Assembly (NCBI RefSeq): GCF_001665625.1
Contig: NZ_LZSY01000014.1
Span: 1-64,000 of the forward strand
Length of the DNA stretch: 64,000 nucleotides
Direction: 5' to 3'
Source: Mycolicibacterium peregrinum
GTDB lineage: Bacteria; Actinomycetota; Actinomycetes; Mycobacteriales; Mycobacteriaceae
In this document: piece after piece, positions 33,013-42,687 of the stretch
How positions within the stretch are numbered: position 1 is the stretch's first letter
Layout of the letters: each line of letters opens with the position of its first letter
The notes under the pieces: generated by a model
The model's input: the letters and a program-made list of their open reading frames with translations, nothing else
Told to the model about the DNA's origin: nothing
Databases searched by the model: none
Program-made: the position numbers and the translations under genes

Positions 33013-33758
33013 CGAACGACCTGACCTTCGACTTCACCGGGGCCACCGCGCTGATCACCGGTGGCACGAGCGGGATCGGGCATGTCACGGCGCTGCGGTT
33101 GCGCGACGCCGGCGCAGCGGTGACCGTCACGGGTACCAAACCCGATCCCTCCCACTATTCGGTAGAACTCGACGGCCTGTCCTATCGGCAGCTCGACGTG
33201 ACGGATGTGGACGGAACCGGTGAGCTCGCAGCCGAATTCTCGACTCTGGACATCCTCGTCAACAACGCCGGCGCCAACTTCCCGGGTGGCCTGGACGAGT
33301 CGACGGCCCCGGGCTTCGAGGCCTCGGTAAACGTCAATCTCCTGGCCCCGTTTCGGCTGACGACAGCGCTGCGCGGCGCCCTCAAGTGCTCAACGGCTGC
33401 CGGCGGTGCCAGCGTGGTGATGATGGCGTCGATGGCGGCGATTCGTGCCGTGGCAATGGTGCCCGGTTATGGCGCGGCCAAGGCGGGTGTCCTGTCACTG
33501 ACCCGCAACCTGGCAGCACAGTGGGCCCCTGACGGAATCCGGGTCAACGCGGTGGCGCCCGGGGTGATCGAGACACCGATGACCGCCCCGATGGACTTTG
33601 TCCCCGAGGTGAAGCAGGCACAGGTCGACCACATTCCCCTGGGCCGCTTCGGAATTCCTGCCGAGATCGCCGATGCCATCTTGTTTCTGTGCACCCGCAG
33701 TGCGTCGTACTGCACGGGTTCTGCCTTCGTCGTAGACGGCGGCTACAGCGTGCAGTAG
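33009..33758 (+). CDS. Short-chain dehydrogenase/reductase
   Basis: This 249-residue classical SDR has TGGTSGIG (residues 17-24), NNAGAN, a catalytic serine region MMASMAAIR and YGAAKAGVLSL. The ending GSAFVVDGGYSVQ is typical. TGTK at the end of strand 2 favours NADP(H). The ATG overlaps the stop of the sulfatase-like gene and AGGAG precedes it. Third gene of the IclR-flanked operon; probably oxidises or reduces a hydroxyl/keto group of the sulfated or desulfated substrate. Confidence 0.87.
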   Translation: MTNDLTFDFTGATALITGGTSGIGHVTALRLRDAGAAVTVTGTKPDPSHYSVELDGLSYRQLDVTDVDGTGELAAEFSTLDILVNNAGANFPGGLDESTAPGFEASVNVNLLAPFRLTTALRGALKCSTAAGGASVVMMASMAAIRAVAMVPGYGAAKAGVLSLTRNLAAQWAPDGIRVNAVAPGVIETPMTAPMDFVPEVKQAQVDHIPLGRFGIPAEIADAILFLCTRSASYCTGSAFVVDGGYSVQ

Positions 33759-33809
33759 CTGCGTGCAGCCTCGACCATTCGTCAACTGACCACCAAACCA
33801 GGAGTGCAC

Positions 33810-34820
33810 ATGAAGATTTCGATCGTTGACGGCCCAGACCACACCGATGTGGTCGAACGACCGGACCCGACTGTCGGTCCTCGGGACGTCTTGGTGAAGG
33901 TACGGGCCTGCGGGATCTGTGGAACCGACGCGTTCTACATCTCGATCGGCGGACTGCCACCGCATCAGGGCGCCATGCCGCTGGGACATGAGCCTGCGGG
34001 CGAGATCGTCGCGGTCGGCAGAGAGGTGACCGACCTCGCGGTCGGTGACCACGTCGTTGTCGATCCGATGGCGTCGCCTGACGACATCATCGGAAATGGC
34101 GGCGCCCGTGGTGCTCTCGCAGAGTTGCTGCTTGTGCACGACGCCGTCCGGGGCAAGAGCCTGGAAGTCATCCCGGACTACGTGCCGTTCGAGGTCGCTG
34201 CACTCAACGAACCCATGGCCGTCGCCCGGCATGCGGTAAACCAAGTTGCGCCTGGTCCGGCTGACAAGGTCGTGGTCTTCGGTGCCGGCCCCATCGGGCT
34301 GGGTGCGACGATCGCGTTGAAATCCCGCGGGGTGGGCCATGTCGTCGTGGTCGACGTGCTCCCCGCCCGTCTGGAGAAGGCCCTCAAAGTCGGTGCCGAC
34401 GCGGTTGTCAACTCCGCTGAGGACGATCTTGCGGCCAGGCTGACCGAGCTTCATGGTTCTGGTGACTCGGTGTGGCCGGGTAAGGCCGGCACCGATGTGT
34501 ACCTCGACGCCGCGGGTGTTCCGGCCGTGATCGACAGCGCCTTGGCACTGGCAAAGCGTGGCTCCAAGCTGGGAGTGGTTGCGGTACACAAGGAACCGGT
34601 AACAGTGGACCTGATCAATGTCATGAGCAACGAGATAACCATTGTCGGTTCGATGGGGTACCCGACCGAGATCTTCGAGGTCACCCGCGACATCGTCGCG
34701 GACTGGGAGAAGTACGCGGTGCTCGTCAGCCACACGTTCGGATTCGGCGATGTCGACGAGGCGCTGGGCCTGGCTGCCACTCCGGGCGCCGCCGACAAGA
34801 TCGTTGTCACCTTCGACTGA
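33810..34820 (+). CDS. Zinc-dependent medium-chain alcohol dehydrogenase
   Basis: This 336-residue MDR protein has the catalytic zinc segment CGICGTDAFY (Cys, Asp) and GHEPAGEIVAVG (His, Glu), then GAGPIGLGATIALKSRG for the nucleotide. The structural-zinc cysteine loop found in many ADHs is absent; the equivalent region is DPMASPDDIIGNGGARGAL. It is like threonine/sorbitol dehydrogenase-type members. It ends the four-gene operon led by the sulfotransferase, separated from the SDR by 51 bp. ATG 33810 has GGAG 6 nt upstream. Confidence 0.85.
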   Translation: MKISIVDGPDHTDVVERPDPTVGPRDVLVKVRACGICGTDAFYISIGGLPPHQGAMPLGHEPAGEIVAVGREVTDLAVGDHVVVDPMASPDDIIGNGGARGALAELLLVHDAVRGKSLEVIPDYVPFEVAALNEPMAVARHAVNQVAPGPADKVVVFGAGPIGLGATIALKSRGVGHVVVVDVLPARLEKALKVGADAVVNSAEDDLAARLTELHGSGDSVWPGKAGTDVYLDAAGVPAVIDSALALAKRGSKLGVVAVHKEPVTVDLINVMSNEITIVGSMGYPTEIFEVTRDIVADWEKYAVLVSHTFGFGDVDEALGLAATPGAADKIVVTFD

Positions 34821-34830
34821 GGAGCCGCTC

Positions 34831-35769
34831 TCAGAACGGCATGGGATGCGCGAACTTGGCCTGCAGCAAGGCACCTACTTCGGCCAGTGCCAACCGCCCG
34901 CGCGCGGTGGCGTCGGAGCGCATCAGAAAGCCGTGGTACATACCGGGATAACGCGTGACAGTGGTCTGCACGCCCGCATCGCGCAGGCGCCCGGCGTAGC
35001 GTTCACCCCAATCGCGGATCGGATCGCACGCCCCGGTGACGACGATCGCCGCCGGCAGCCCGCTCAGGTCGGTGGCATAGGCCGGAACCTGATACGGGTC
35101 CCGCGGAGCCCCGCCACGGTCGACCAATTCGTGCATGTAGACGATGTCTTCATGCCGAAGCAGTGGGGCGTCAGGCATCGAGGTGATGGATGCCGCACCC
35201 ATGTCGCGATCCAGGCCGGGATACAGCAACACCTGGGCGAAGATTCGTGGACCGCCGTGGTCGCGGGCGGCCAAAGCCACTGCGGCAGCCAGCGATCCGC
35301 CGGCGCTGTCGCCGACAACCGCCAGTCGGCCGGCGTCGAGGTTCAGTTCGTCGGCATGAGCGGCAACCCATTCGGTGGCCGCGTAGGCGTCGTCGAATTG
35401 CGCTGGTGGCGGCGATTCCGGCGCCAGCCGGTAGTCGACAGCCGCGACAGCAGCGCCGCTGGCCTTCGCCAGTTCGCGGGCGAGCGGCTCGAACGAATGG
35501 TTCGAGCCCATCACCAGCCCGCCGCCGTGCAGATACACCAGCACCGGTAGCCCGGGCGCGGGGTTGGGCCGATAGAGGCGTAGCGGTATCGGACCGCCCG
35601 GGCCCGTGGCCGTCAGGTCTTCGATGCCCGCCATGGCCGGCATCTCCGGAAGAGGTGCGCCTTCAAGCCCCTCACGGACGGCAGCGAGGCCGCGGGCCCG
35701 CATCGGAGCTATCTCGCCGAACGAGGCAACCCGTTCAGCGGCGTCGGGATCAAGTGGTGGATAAGCCAT
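34831..35769 (-). CDS. HSL-family alpha/beta hydrolase (esterase)
   Basis: This 312-residue hormone-sensitive-lipase type esterase has HGGGLVMG (oxyanion hole), the nucleophile elbow GDSAGGS, a catalytic Asp in the GACDPIRDWG segment and His in MYHGFL near the C terminus. It resembles Lip-type mycobacterial esterases. ATG 35769 follows the upstream SDR stop by one base, so this is the last gene of the long minus-strand operon. A convergent neighbour (ADH) ends 10 bp away. It could release an ester intermediate produced by a Baeyer-Villiger monooxygenase. Confidence 0.87.
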   Translation of the reverse strand: MAYPPLDPDAAERVASFGEIAPMRARGLAAVREGLEGAPLPEMPAMAGIEDLTATGPGGPIPLRLYRPNPAPGLPVLVYLHGGGLVMGSNHSFEPLARELAKASGAAVAAVDYRLAPESPPPAQFDDAYAATEWVAAHADELNLDAGRLAVVGDSAGGSLAAAVALAARDHGGPRIFAQVLLYPGLDRDMGAASITSMPDAPLLRHEDIVYMHELVDRGGAPRDPYQVPAYATDLSGLPAAIVVTGACDPIRDWGERYAGRLRDAGVQTTVTRYPGMYHGFLMRSDATARGRLALAEVGALLQAKFAHPMPF

Positions 35770-35770
35770 T

Positions 35771-36634
35771 TCAGTTCTTTGCCGGGTCGAAGCGGCGCTC
35801 GGTCCGCAAACGGGGCGCTTCCTGGCCACTCAAGACACGAGCCCGTTCCGCCATGGCAGATCCGACGTAGTCCGGTTGCGTGAGCAGGAAGAACTTGCCC
35901 TCGGCAGCCTGGTCGAAGACCACCTCCGCCGCGGCCAGCGGATCCATCGCCTCGGCCTTGATGTCGAGCATCGCGGTGCGTTGTCCTTCGGCCGCACCCG
36001 TGTCCCCCGAGTCCACCCCGCCCGCGGATTCGAAGATGCTCGAGACCACGGCACCCGGTAGCACTGCCTGGACGTGTACATGATGGTCATGGCCGGCGGA
36101 CTGCACTTCCAGATGCAGACATTCGGTCAGCGCGAGTACTGCGTGCTTGCTCATGATGTAGGGCGCCTGCAGCGGAACCACGGCGACACCGCCGATCGAG
36201 GACAGGTTCCATACCCAGGCCGGTTCGTCGGTGGCCATCATCTTCGGCAGGAACGCCCTGATTCCGTGGAACACGCCGCTGATGTTGATGTCGACGACGC
36301 GTTGCCAGTTGGAAACCGGGGTGTCCCACAGGTATCCGAACTGCTCGATGCCTGCGTTGTTGACCAGCAGCCGCACCGGCCCGATGTCGCGGTAGACCTG
36401 ATCGGCCAGCGCCTGCACCGCGTCCGCATCCCGCACATCGCAGACCACGTCGGTCGCCGATCCGCCTGCGGCGTCGATTTCTTCGCGGAGGCCCGCGATG
36501 GCCTCGGCGTTGACGTCGACCAACACCACCGTCATACCCAACTGGCTGGCATACCGGGCCAGGCCGGCGCCGATTCCGGCGCCGGCTCCCGTGATGACGG
36601 CGATGCCGCCACCGAAGATTTCTCGGGCGCTCAC
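35771..36634 (-). CDS. Short-chain dehydrogenase/reductase
   Basis: This 287-residue SDR has ITGAGAGIGAGL (about residues 13-24), LVDVNAE at strand 2 (Asp, NAD preference), NNAGIEQFG, NLSSIGG and YIMSKHAV (Tyr, Lys). The C-terminal FFLLTQPDYVGSAMAERA is seen in larger actinobacterial SDRs. GTG 36634 overlaps the SnoaL stop (GTGA). Eighth gene of the operon that begins with the acyl-CoA synthetase. Confidence 0.85.
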   Translation of the reverse strand: MSAREIFGGGIAVITGAGAGIGAGLARYASQLGMTVVLVDVNAEAIAGLREEIDAAGGSATDVVCDVRDADAVQALADQVYRDIGPVRLLVNNAGIEQFGYLWDTPVSNWQRVVDINISGVFHGIRAFLPKMMATDEPAWVWNLSSIGGVAVVPLQAPYIMSKHAVLALTECLHLEVQSAGHDHHVHVQAVLPGAVVSSIFESAGGVDSGDTGAAEGQRTAMLDIKAEAMDPLAAAEVVFDQAAEGKFFLLTQPDYVGSAMAERARVLSGQEAPRLRTERRFDPAKN

Positions 36635-37116
36635 GCGGATTGCGCAGCCGCGGCCTTGGCGGTGTGCTCGGCGAGCGGGACCGAGTCCTCGGCGTCGAGC
36701 ACGACGTTCAGCGAGGTGAAGACCAGACCGTCTTCCGACTGCCGGATGCCGGCGTCGACGACGCCACTGGATACCGCGAACGGAACATTGTTGGTGATCT
36801 GGTTGACGAACAGATAGAACCGGACGTTGGTGACCTCGCCGTCGGTTCCCGTGCGGTACACGTTGGTGATGTGATGACGGCACGGGTACGGATTCACGTT
36901 GCGGTGCTCGATGAGCCAGGCCAAAGTTTCGGCCTTGCCGTGCAACTCGGCGGCGAGCAGGTCCTCGAACGGGCACGCCCCCGAGTCGGAACGGCTCAGG
37001 TACTCCATCTCGTCCCCGATGCGGGGGCCCAATTCTTCGAAGTGGCCCTGGTCGTAGTGGAACCAGAAGCCGGAGATGAATTCCTGGACCTCAGACAGGG
37101 TGATCTCGTTGCTCAT
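36631..37116 (-). CDS. SnoaL-like / ring-hydroxylating-dioxygenase-beta-like protein
   Basis: This 161-residue cone-fold protein has LSEVQEFISGFWFHYDQGHFEELGPRI at the N terminus, RHHITNVYRTGTDGEVTNVRFY in the middle, and a C-terminal SEDGLVFTSLNVVLDAED. The middle segment is like beta subunits of aromatic dioxygenases. No alpha subunit is adjacent, so an isomerase, dehydratase or hydratase role is as likely. ATG 37116 was chosen; longer reading adds proline-rich residues without family match. Separated from the upstream acyl-CoA dehydrogenase by 68 bp. Confidence 0.72.
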   Translation of the reverse strand: MSNEITLSEVQEFISGFWFHYDQGHFEELGPRIGDEMEYLSRSDSGACPFEDLLAAELHGKAETLAWLIEHRNVNPYPCRHHITNVYRTGTDGEVTNVRFYLFVNQITNNVPFAVSSGVVDAGIRQSEDGLVFTSLNVVLDAEDSVPLAEHTAKAAAAQSA

Positions 37117-37184
37117 GTCTGCAGTCAACCTGGGATATGGCGCCGGTAACAGCACCGGTGACCGGTCAGCGGAACGTCAAACAG

Positions 37185-38246
37185 CTAAGTGCCGGCAATC
37201 AACGCCCAGAGCTGTTGTCCGCCTGCCGCAACGGCCGCCGCCGCAACTTGATCGTCCCAGAAGCGCACAGACCCGTATTCCGAGCGCCAGGCCAGGGCGG
37301 CGCGGGTGTACTCATGGAGTCGATGCTCGTGCGTCGTGCCGATCGCACCGTGTACCTGGTGCGTGTTGCGGGTCACGACCGAGGCGGCATGCCCGGCGCA
37401 CGATCGCGCGGTCGCGATCTGGAAATCCAGTTGAGCTGACTGCCAGCCCGTCCCGACGGCAGTGTGCAGCGCAGCCTCGGTGGCGGCCCGCGCCAGCGCC
37501 GACTCCGCTGCCGCATCCGAGATCAGGTTCTGAACCGCCTGGAACTTCGCCAGCGGGCGCCCGAACTGCACCCGTGACGCCACGTGTTCGATGGACAGCG
37601 CCACCGCACGATCGAGCGCCGCGCACACCTGGATCGCCCGTACCATCGCCGATTTGCGGCCGAGCTCGTCCACCAGGCCGGTGGGCACCGAATGGCCGGT
37701 GATTCCGGTGGTGTCGACGGTGATGGTGTCGCGCGGTTCGCCGATCAGGTTGATGCCGACGGCGAGCGACAGTTCCTCGGTGTCGAACTCGGTGAGCCGG
37801 TATTCGTCGCCGGCCGGCCAGACTACGACGATCCGTTGCGCGTCAGCCGCCCACGGCACAGGTGTGGTGGATTCGCCGCTGCGCGGCACCGCATACACCG
37901 TTCGCACGGCGTCGTCGACGGGTCGGCCTAGGGTCTCCAACAGCCAACAGGCCAGCAAGTCGTGTTCGGCCAGCGGGATGCGGACACCGTGACGGACTGC
38001 GGCACTGAGCAACTCGGCAGCCTCGAGCCAACCTGCGCCGCTGCCACCGGATTCCTCGGCGCCGGTCAGGCGGACCAGTCCGAGGGAGTCGAGCCGCTGC
38101 CACAGTGCGCGGTCGTACTCGACGCGTTCGCCCGGGCGCCCGGTGGGCGCGGTCTGGCGGTAATCGGAGAAGACACCGTCCATCATGGCCGCCAGGTCGG
38201 GGTCCACCGCGGTCAGCGTGCCCAGGGCGAGTTCGGTGGTGCTCAT
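37185..38246 (-). CDS. Acyl-CoA dehydrogenase, small subunit type
   Basis: This 353-residue FadE-like protein has a degenerate N-terminal half and a C-terminal ACAD segment: FGRPLAKFQAVQNLISDAAAESALARAATEAAL and HQVHGAIGTTHEHRLHEYTRAALAW. In mycobacterial steroid catabolism such weakly conserved subunits pair with a larger FadE to form alpha2beta2 heterotetramers that handle bulky CoA esters. The ATG overlaps the stop of the larger FadE gene (ATGA), supporting a complex. Confidence 0.82.
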   Translation of the reverse strand: MSTTELALGTLTAVDPDLAAMMDGVFSDYRQTAPTGRPGERVEYDRALWQRLDSLGLVRLTGAEESGGSGAGWLEAAELLSAAVRHGVRIPLAEHDLLACWLLETLGRPVDDAVRTVYAVPRSGESTTPVPWAADAQRIVVVWPAGDEYRLTEFDTEELSLAVGINLIGEPRDTITVDTTGITGHSVPTGLVDELGRKSAMVRAIQVCAALDRAVALSIEHVASRVQFGRPLAKFQAVQNLISDAAAESALARAATEAALHTAVGTGWQSAQLDFQIATARSCAGHAASVVTRNTHQVHGAIGTTHEHRLHEYTRAALAWRSEYGSVRFWDDQVAAAAVAAGGQQLWALIAGT

Positions 38247-39361
38247 CGCATACCCAATCCCCGCGCGATGACACCGCGCAGTACTTCGTTGGTTCCGCCG
38301 CGCAACGTGAAGCCGGGGCGCTGGTCCACTGCGGTGGCGACCAGGTGCGCCCACTCGGCGTCCGTGGCGGCGTCATCTCCGGTCTGCCGGTCTGCGTAGT
38401 CGGCGATGTCGCCTTCGACCGTGGTGCCAAGGACCTTGACGACCGCTGCCGGGACATCGGGATTCTCACCGCGCTCCAGGGCGCCGGCCACTGCGGTTGA
38501 CATGTGATGCAGTCCGGCGACCCGCGCCACCAGGCGGCCCACCTGTCCATCAGGTGATTCGCCGTGCGCGACAAGGTGTTCGACATGCTGCGTGAGCAGT
38601 GGGAAGGTCGACAGGAATCGTTCCGGCCCGCTCCGCTCGAAGCTCAGCTCGGAGGTGACCTGGGTCCAGCCGTGGCCGATCTCGCCGAAGACCATGGCAT
38701 CGGGCACGAACACCTCGTCGAGCACGACCTCGTTGAAGTGATGTCCGCCGTTCATCGAGATGATCGGGCGGACCTGCACGCCCGGGGTGCGCAGGTCGAC
38801 GATGAACTGGCTCAACCCGGCATGCCGATGCGACGGATCGACCGGTTCTGTGCGGGCCAGCACGATGAAGGCATGAGCGCGGTGCGCTCCCGAGGTCCAC
38901 ACCTTGGTACCGGTTATCGACCACCCGCCGTCGACTCGTGCTGCACGGGTGCGGACGCTCGCCAGATCGGAGCCGGAATCCGGTTCGCTCATCCCGATGC
39001 CGAAGAAACATTCACCGCGCACGATGCGAGGTAGGAACTCTGACTTCTGCTCTTCCGTCCCGTATTTCAGGAGCGACGGCACGATCTGGCGGTCGGCGAT
39101 CCAGTGGGCGGCAACCGGCGCGCCCGCGGCCAGCAGTTCTTCGGTCACCACGAACCGTTCCTGAAACGAGCGGCCGTGACCGCCGTAGCGCAGCGGAACG
39201 GTCATGCCCAACCAACCCTGCTTCGCCAGGGTTGCGGTGAAGTTCTCGTCCCACCCACACAACCAGGCATCAACCGAAGGTGTGAATGCCCCGACGGCCA
39301 ACTGTTCGGCCAGGAAGCCACGGACCTCCCGGCGTAACCGGGCCAGGTGCGCGCCCGTCAC
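38243..39361 (-). CDS. Acyl-CoA dehydrogenase, large subunit type
   Basis: This 372-residue ACAD has GMTVPLRYGGHGRSF, GIGMSEPDSGSDLASVRTRA (FAD/substrate loop), ITGTKVWTSGAHRAHAFIVLARTE and the C-terminal RGGTNEVLRGVIARGLG. It probably supplies the catalytic residues for the heteromeric complex with the neighbouring small subunit. GTG 39361 overlaps the stop of the enoyl-CoA hydratase; sequence upstream of it in this frame belongs to the hydratase gene in another frame. Reaction: alpha,beta-desaturation of an acyl-CoA side chain or ring-derived acid. Confidence 0.85.
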   Translation of the reverse strand: MTGAHLARLRREVRGFLAEQLAVGAFTPSVDAWLCGWDENFTATLAKQGWLGMTVPLRYGGHGRSFQERFVVTEELLAAGAPVAAHWIADRQIVPSLLKYGTEEQKSEFLPRIVRGECFFGIGMSEPDSGSDLASVRTRAARVDGGWSITGTKVWTSGAHRAHAFIVLARTEPVDPSHRHAGLSQFIVDLRTPGVQVRPIISMNGGHHFNEVVLDEVFVPDAMVFGEIGHGWTQVTSELSFERSGPERFLSTFPLLTQHVEHLVAHGESPDGQVGRLVARVAGLHHMSTAVAGALERGENPDVPAAVVKVLGTTVEGDIADYADRQTGDDAATDAEWAHLVATAVDQRPGFTLRGGTNEVLRGVIARGLGMR

Positions 39362-40134
39362 GATGTCCGCCACTTCGCGATGCGCTGTTGGTGCTCGGCG
39401 TCGTGGTGGGCCAGCGGCTGCATTGCCGCCGCCATGGAGAGCGTCGATTCCAGGGAGCCGGTGATCGATTCCTGCAGCAGGCGCTTGGCCATCCGAAGCG
39501 CGCGCGGCGGGTTGACCGCGATCTTGTCGGCGAGTGTGCGAGCCTCGGACAGCAGTTCGTCGTGCGCTACCACTCGGCTGACGAGTCCCCACTCCAACGC
39601 CGTTGCGGCGTCGATCCGTTCGCCGGTGAACGTCAGTTCGGCGGCGCGGGCGTAGCCGATGGCGCGAGGGAGGAACCAGGTGCCGCCATCGCCCGGGATG
39701 AGGCCGAGCTGCACGAAGCTCTCGGCGAAGGATGCGCGCTCGGAGGCGATCCTGATGTCGCACATCATCGCCAGATCGCACCCGGCGCCGATCGCTGCGC
39801 CGTTGACCGCAGCGATGAGAGGGACTTCGAGGCGACCCAGAGCACGTGGGATCCGTTGGATCCCATCGATGTAGGCCCGTCGCTGGTCGATGGCATCCAG
39901 ACCGAACATGCCCTGACGGTCGGCCATCTCCTTGACGTTGCCGCCGGCCGAGAAGATCTTGCCCGCACCGGTGAGGATGACGGCACCCACGGTGTTGTCG
40001 GCGTTGACCGCATCCACCTTGTCCTCGAATGCGGCGATGACGTCCTTGCCGGTGATGGCATTGCCGACCTCAGGCAGGCTGATCGTCCAGATTTGTACCG
40101 GTCCGTCGGTGTGGACGTCGAGCGGTGAGGTCAC
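39358..40134 (-). CDS. Enoyl-CoA hydratase/isomerase family protein
   Basis: This 258-residue crotonase-fold protein has ILTGAGKIFSAGGNVKEMA (oxyanion hole), then LIAAVNGAAIGAGCDLAMMCDIRIASERASF and FVQLGLIPGDGGTWFLPRAIG, where one of the two hydratase glutamates appears replaced. Hydration or isomerisation of enoyl-CoA is expected. GTG 40134 overlaps the aldehyde dehydrogenase stop and its own stop overlaps the large FadE start, so the genes are tightly coupled. Confidence 0.85.
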   Translation of the reverse strand: MTSPLDVHTDGPVQIWTISLPEVGNAITGKDVIAAFEDKVDAVNADNTVGAVILTGAGKIFSAGGNVKEMADRQGMFGLDAIDQRRAYIDGIQRIPRALGRLEVPLIAAVNGAAIGAGCDLAMMCDIRIASERASFAESFVQLGLIPGDGGTWFLPRAIGYARAAELTFTGERIDAATALEWGLVSRVVAHDELLSEARTLADKIAVNPPRALRMAKRLLQESITGSLESTLSMAAAMQPLAHHDAEHQQRIAKWRTS

Positions 40135-41561
40135 GCATGCTCCTTGAGCTGAAGGGATTTGGTCTGGAGATACTCCTCGAAGCCGAACCGGCCCAGTTCA
40201 CGGCCGATCCCGGACTTCTTGTACCCGCCGAATGGGGCGGTCGGGTTGTAGGCGCCGCCGTTGATGTCGAGCTGGCCGGTCTGCACCTGGCGGGCGAAGG
40301 CGATGGCGTCGTCGTCGGTGGCGGCCCACACTGCACCCGACAATCCATAGGGGGTGCCGTTGGCGATGCGCAGTGCATCGTCGGAGTCGGTGAAGGGCGT
40401 CACCGCGAGCACGGGACCGAACACTTCTTCCTGACCGAGTTCGGACTCGGGATCCACGTCGGCGAAAACTGTTGGTGCCACGAAGTACCCGACGTCGCGG
40501 ATCGGATCCGCGCCTCCGATCAGCAACCGGGCACCGTCGCGCTGGGCGCGCTCGATGAAGCCACGAACGGTGTCGAACTGCGACCGCGACGCCGATGGTC
40601 CGATCCGGGTCGCCGGGTCGCGCGGATCACCCACCGTGTATCGGCTCACAGCGGATTCGATCAGGTCCAGGGCCTCGCCATACCGATTCTGCGGCACCAG
40701 CATCCTGGTCCAGGCCATGCACGTCTGCCCGCCGTTGAGGAAGGCATTGCCCACGCCGACCTTGACGGCGGTGGCCAGGTCGGCGCCGTCCAGGATCACA
40801 TTGGCCGACTTGCCGCCGAGCTCGAGGGCGACCTTCTTGATCGACTGGCCTGCCAGTTCTCCGACGCGTGCACCCACACCGGTGGACCCGGTGAACGAGA
40901 TGAAGTCGACGTCGGGATGCGAGGCGAGACGTTCGCCGATCACCCGACCGGGGCCCGAGACGAGATTGATGGTCCCCGGGGGCAGGCCCGCCTCTTCGCA
41001 AGCTTCGACGAAGGCGAACACCGAAAGAGGGGCTTCGTTACTGGGTTTGAGGATTACTGGACACCCCGCGGCGATGGCCGGGAGCACCTTGGCGACCACC
41101 TGGTAGAGCGGGTAATTCCACGGCGTGATGGCCCCGACGACGCCGTAGGGCTCTCTCAAAACCAGCGAATTGCCGATGCACTCTTCGAACTCGAAGGTTT
41201 CCAGCACATCGGCGAAGCCCTTGGCCACCGCCAGTGGCACCTGCGTCTGCACCGTCTGCGAGATGCGTACGGGGGCACCCATCTCGGCGGTGATGAGATC
41301 GGCGAACTCGGGCAATCGCTTCTCCATGGCGGTGATGACCCGCTGCACCCGGTCCCGGCGTTCGGCAACGGTGACGAGCGGGTCGAACGCCTGCCGGGCC
41401 GCAGCCACGGCGGTGTCGACATCGGCGGCATCGCCATTGGGCACATGGCCGATGACGGCTTCGGTCGCGGGATCGACGACGTCGATGAACCCGTTCCCGG
41501 AGGGGGTGGTCCAGCGACCGTCGATGAACAGTCTGTCGTGTTCGAAAGTGGGCACTGTCAT
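40131..41561 (-). CDS. Aldehyde dehydrogenase
   Basis: This 476-residue NAD(P)-dependent ALDH has GAITPWNYP, FTGSTGVGARVGELAG, the general base in LELGGKSANV, and the catalytic cysteine in NGGQTCMAW. The C-terminal APFGGYKKSGIGRELG is typical. It should convert an aldehyde made by the adjacent alcohol dehydrogenase to the acid that the acyl-CoA synthetase activates. Starts 8 bp after the ADH gene on the same strand. Confidence 0.92.
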   Translation of the reverse strand: MTVPTFEHDRLFIDGRWTTPSGNGFIDVVDPATEAVIGHVPNGDAADVDTAVAAARQAFDPLVTVAERRDRVQRVITAMEKRLPEFADLITAEMGAPVRISQTVQTQVPLAVAKGFADVLETFEFEECIGNSLVLREPYGVVGAITPWNYPLYQVVAKVLPAIAAGCPVILKPSNEAPLSVFAFVEACEEAGLPPGTINLVSGPGRVIGERLASHPDVDFISFTGSTGVGARVGELAGQSIKKVALELGGKSANVILDGADLATAVKVGVGNAFLNGGQTCMAWTRMLVPQNRYGEALDLIESAVSRYTVGDPRDPATRIGPSASRSQFDTVRGFIERAQRDGARLLIGGADPIRDVGYFVAPTVFADVDPESELGQEEVFGPVLAVTPFTDSDDALRIANGTPYGLSGAVWAATDDDAIAFARQVQTGQLDINGGAYNPTAPFGGYKKSGIGRELGRFGFEEYLQTKSLQLKEHA

Positions 41562-41569
41562 CCTTTTGC

Positions 41570-42676
41570 TTATGGTGCGATGCTGGCGCGGACGTCGCGC
41601 TTGCCGTCAGCTGCGCTGAACGCTTCGTTGATGTCGTCGAGTGAGTACGAGGCCGCGGCGAGTCGCTCGAACGGCAGATGATGTTGATGGTGGTCGAGGA
41701 AGGTCAAGGCGCGGGACAAGACTGCCGGGTCATACAGGGAGACCCCGACCATTGTCTTGTTGGTGAAGACGAACCGTGACGGGTCGAACGCGAAGGTCTG
41801 GCCGATGTTGATGTTGCCGATCTCGACGTAGCGGCCGAACTGGGCGAGCATCTGGAGTCCCTCGTCGATGGCGGACGGGTGTCCGACAACCTCGACCACC
41901 ACGTCGGCGCCCTGGCCGTCGGTCAACTTGCGTACTGCTTTGGCACGGTCCTTGGGCGTGGCGACCTCGTTGAGGTCGATCACCGAGTCGGCTCCGAATG
42001 CGGTTGCCAGCTCGAGTCTTTCGGACACGCCGTCGATCGCGATGACGTTGGCTGCGCCGCGCGCTTTGGCGACGGCCACCGCGTAGAGACCGAGTGCACC
42101 GGCTCCCTGAACCACGACGTGCTCACCGAGCTGCAGGTCGACGCGTTCAAGTCCGTACATGACCTGTGACAGCGCGCAGTTCGCGCCCGCGGCGATGTCG
42201 TCGCTAAGGGTATCGGGAACCGTGTAAATCACTGCGCCGGCAGGCAACAGGTAGTAGTCGCCGTATCCGCCGACGAAATAGGGCGGTTCGTCGGCGCGGC
42301 CCAACATCGCCATTTTCAGGTTCAGGCAGGCGTTACGGCGCCCCGCCAGGCAGTTACGGCACGTGTGGCAGCAGTAGAAGTACGGGAACACCACTCGCGT
42401 GCCTTCGGCCAAGGGTTTGCCGTTGGAGTCGGCGGATACTCCGTCGCCCAGCACTTCGATGGCGCCCACCATCTCGTGACCCAACACGGTCGGTAGCTGT
42501 CCACCCAAGCCGCGCGTGGCGAAGGTGCCATGCCAGGCATGTACATCTGAACCACAGATGTTCGTCCGCAGGACCCGGACCAGAATTTCCCCGGGCCCGA
42601 CGTCAGGCAGGGTGACGGTTTCGATCTGGAATGGCTTGCCGGGCTCGTCGAATCGCGCGATCCGTCCCTTGTACAT
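41570..42676 (-). CDS. Zinc-dependent alcohol dehydrogenase
   Basis: This 368-residue MDR-family ADH has both zinc sites: catalytic NICGSDVHAW and GHEMVGAIEVLG, and structural CCHTCRNCLAGRRNAC with four cysteines. The nucleotide fold is GAGALGLYAVAVAKARG. Second gene of the long operon, 11 bp after the acyl-CoA synthetase. Probable role: oxidation of a primary alcohol on a side chain before the aldehyde dehydrogenase. Confidence 0.87.
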   Translation of the reverse strand: MYKGRIARFDEPGKPFQIETVTLPDVGPGEILVRVLRTNICGSDVHAWHGTFATRGLGGQLPTVLGHEMVGAIEVLGDGVSADSNGKPLAEGTRVVFPYFYCCHTCRNCLAGRRNACLNLKMAMLGRADEPPYFVGGYGDYYLLPAGAVIYTVPDTLSDDIAAGANCALSQVMYGLERVDLQLGEHVVVQGAGALGLYAVAVAKARGAANVIAIDGVSERLELATAFGADSVIDLNEVATPKDRAKAVRKLTDGQGADVVVEVVGHPSAIDEGLQMLAQFGRYVEIGNINIGQTFAFDPSRFVFTNKTMVGVSLYDPAVLSRALTFLDHHQHHLPFERLAAASYSLDDINEAFSAADGKRDVRASIAP

Positions 42677-42687
42677 CTTGTATCCCT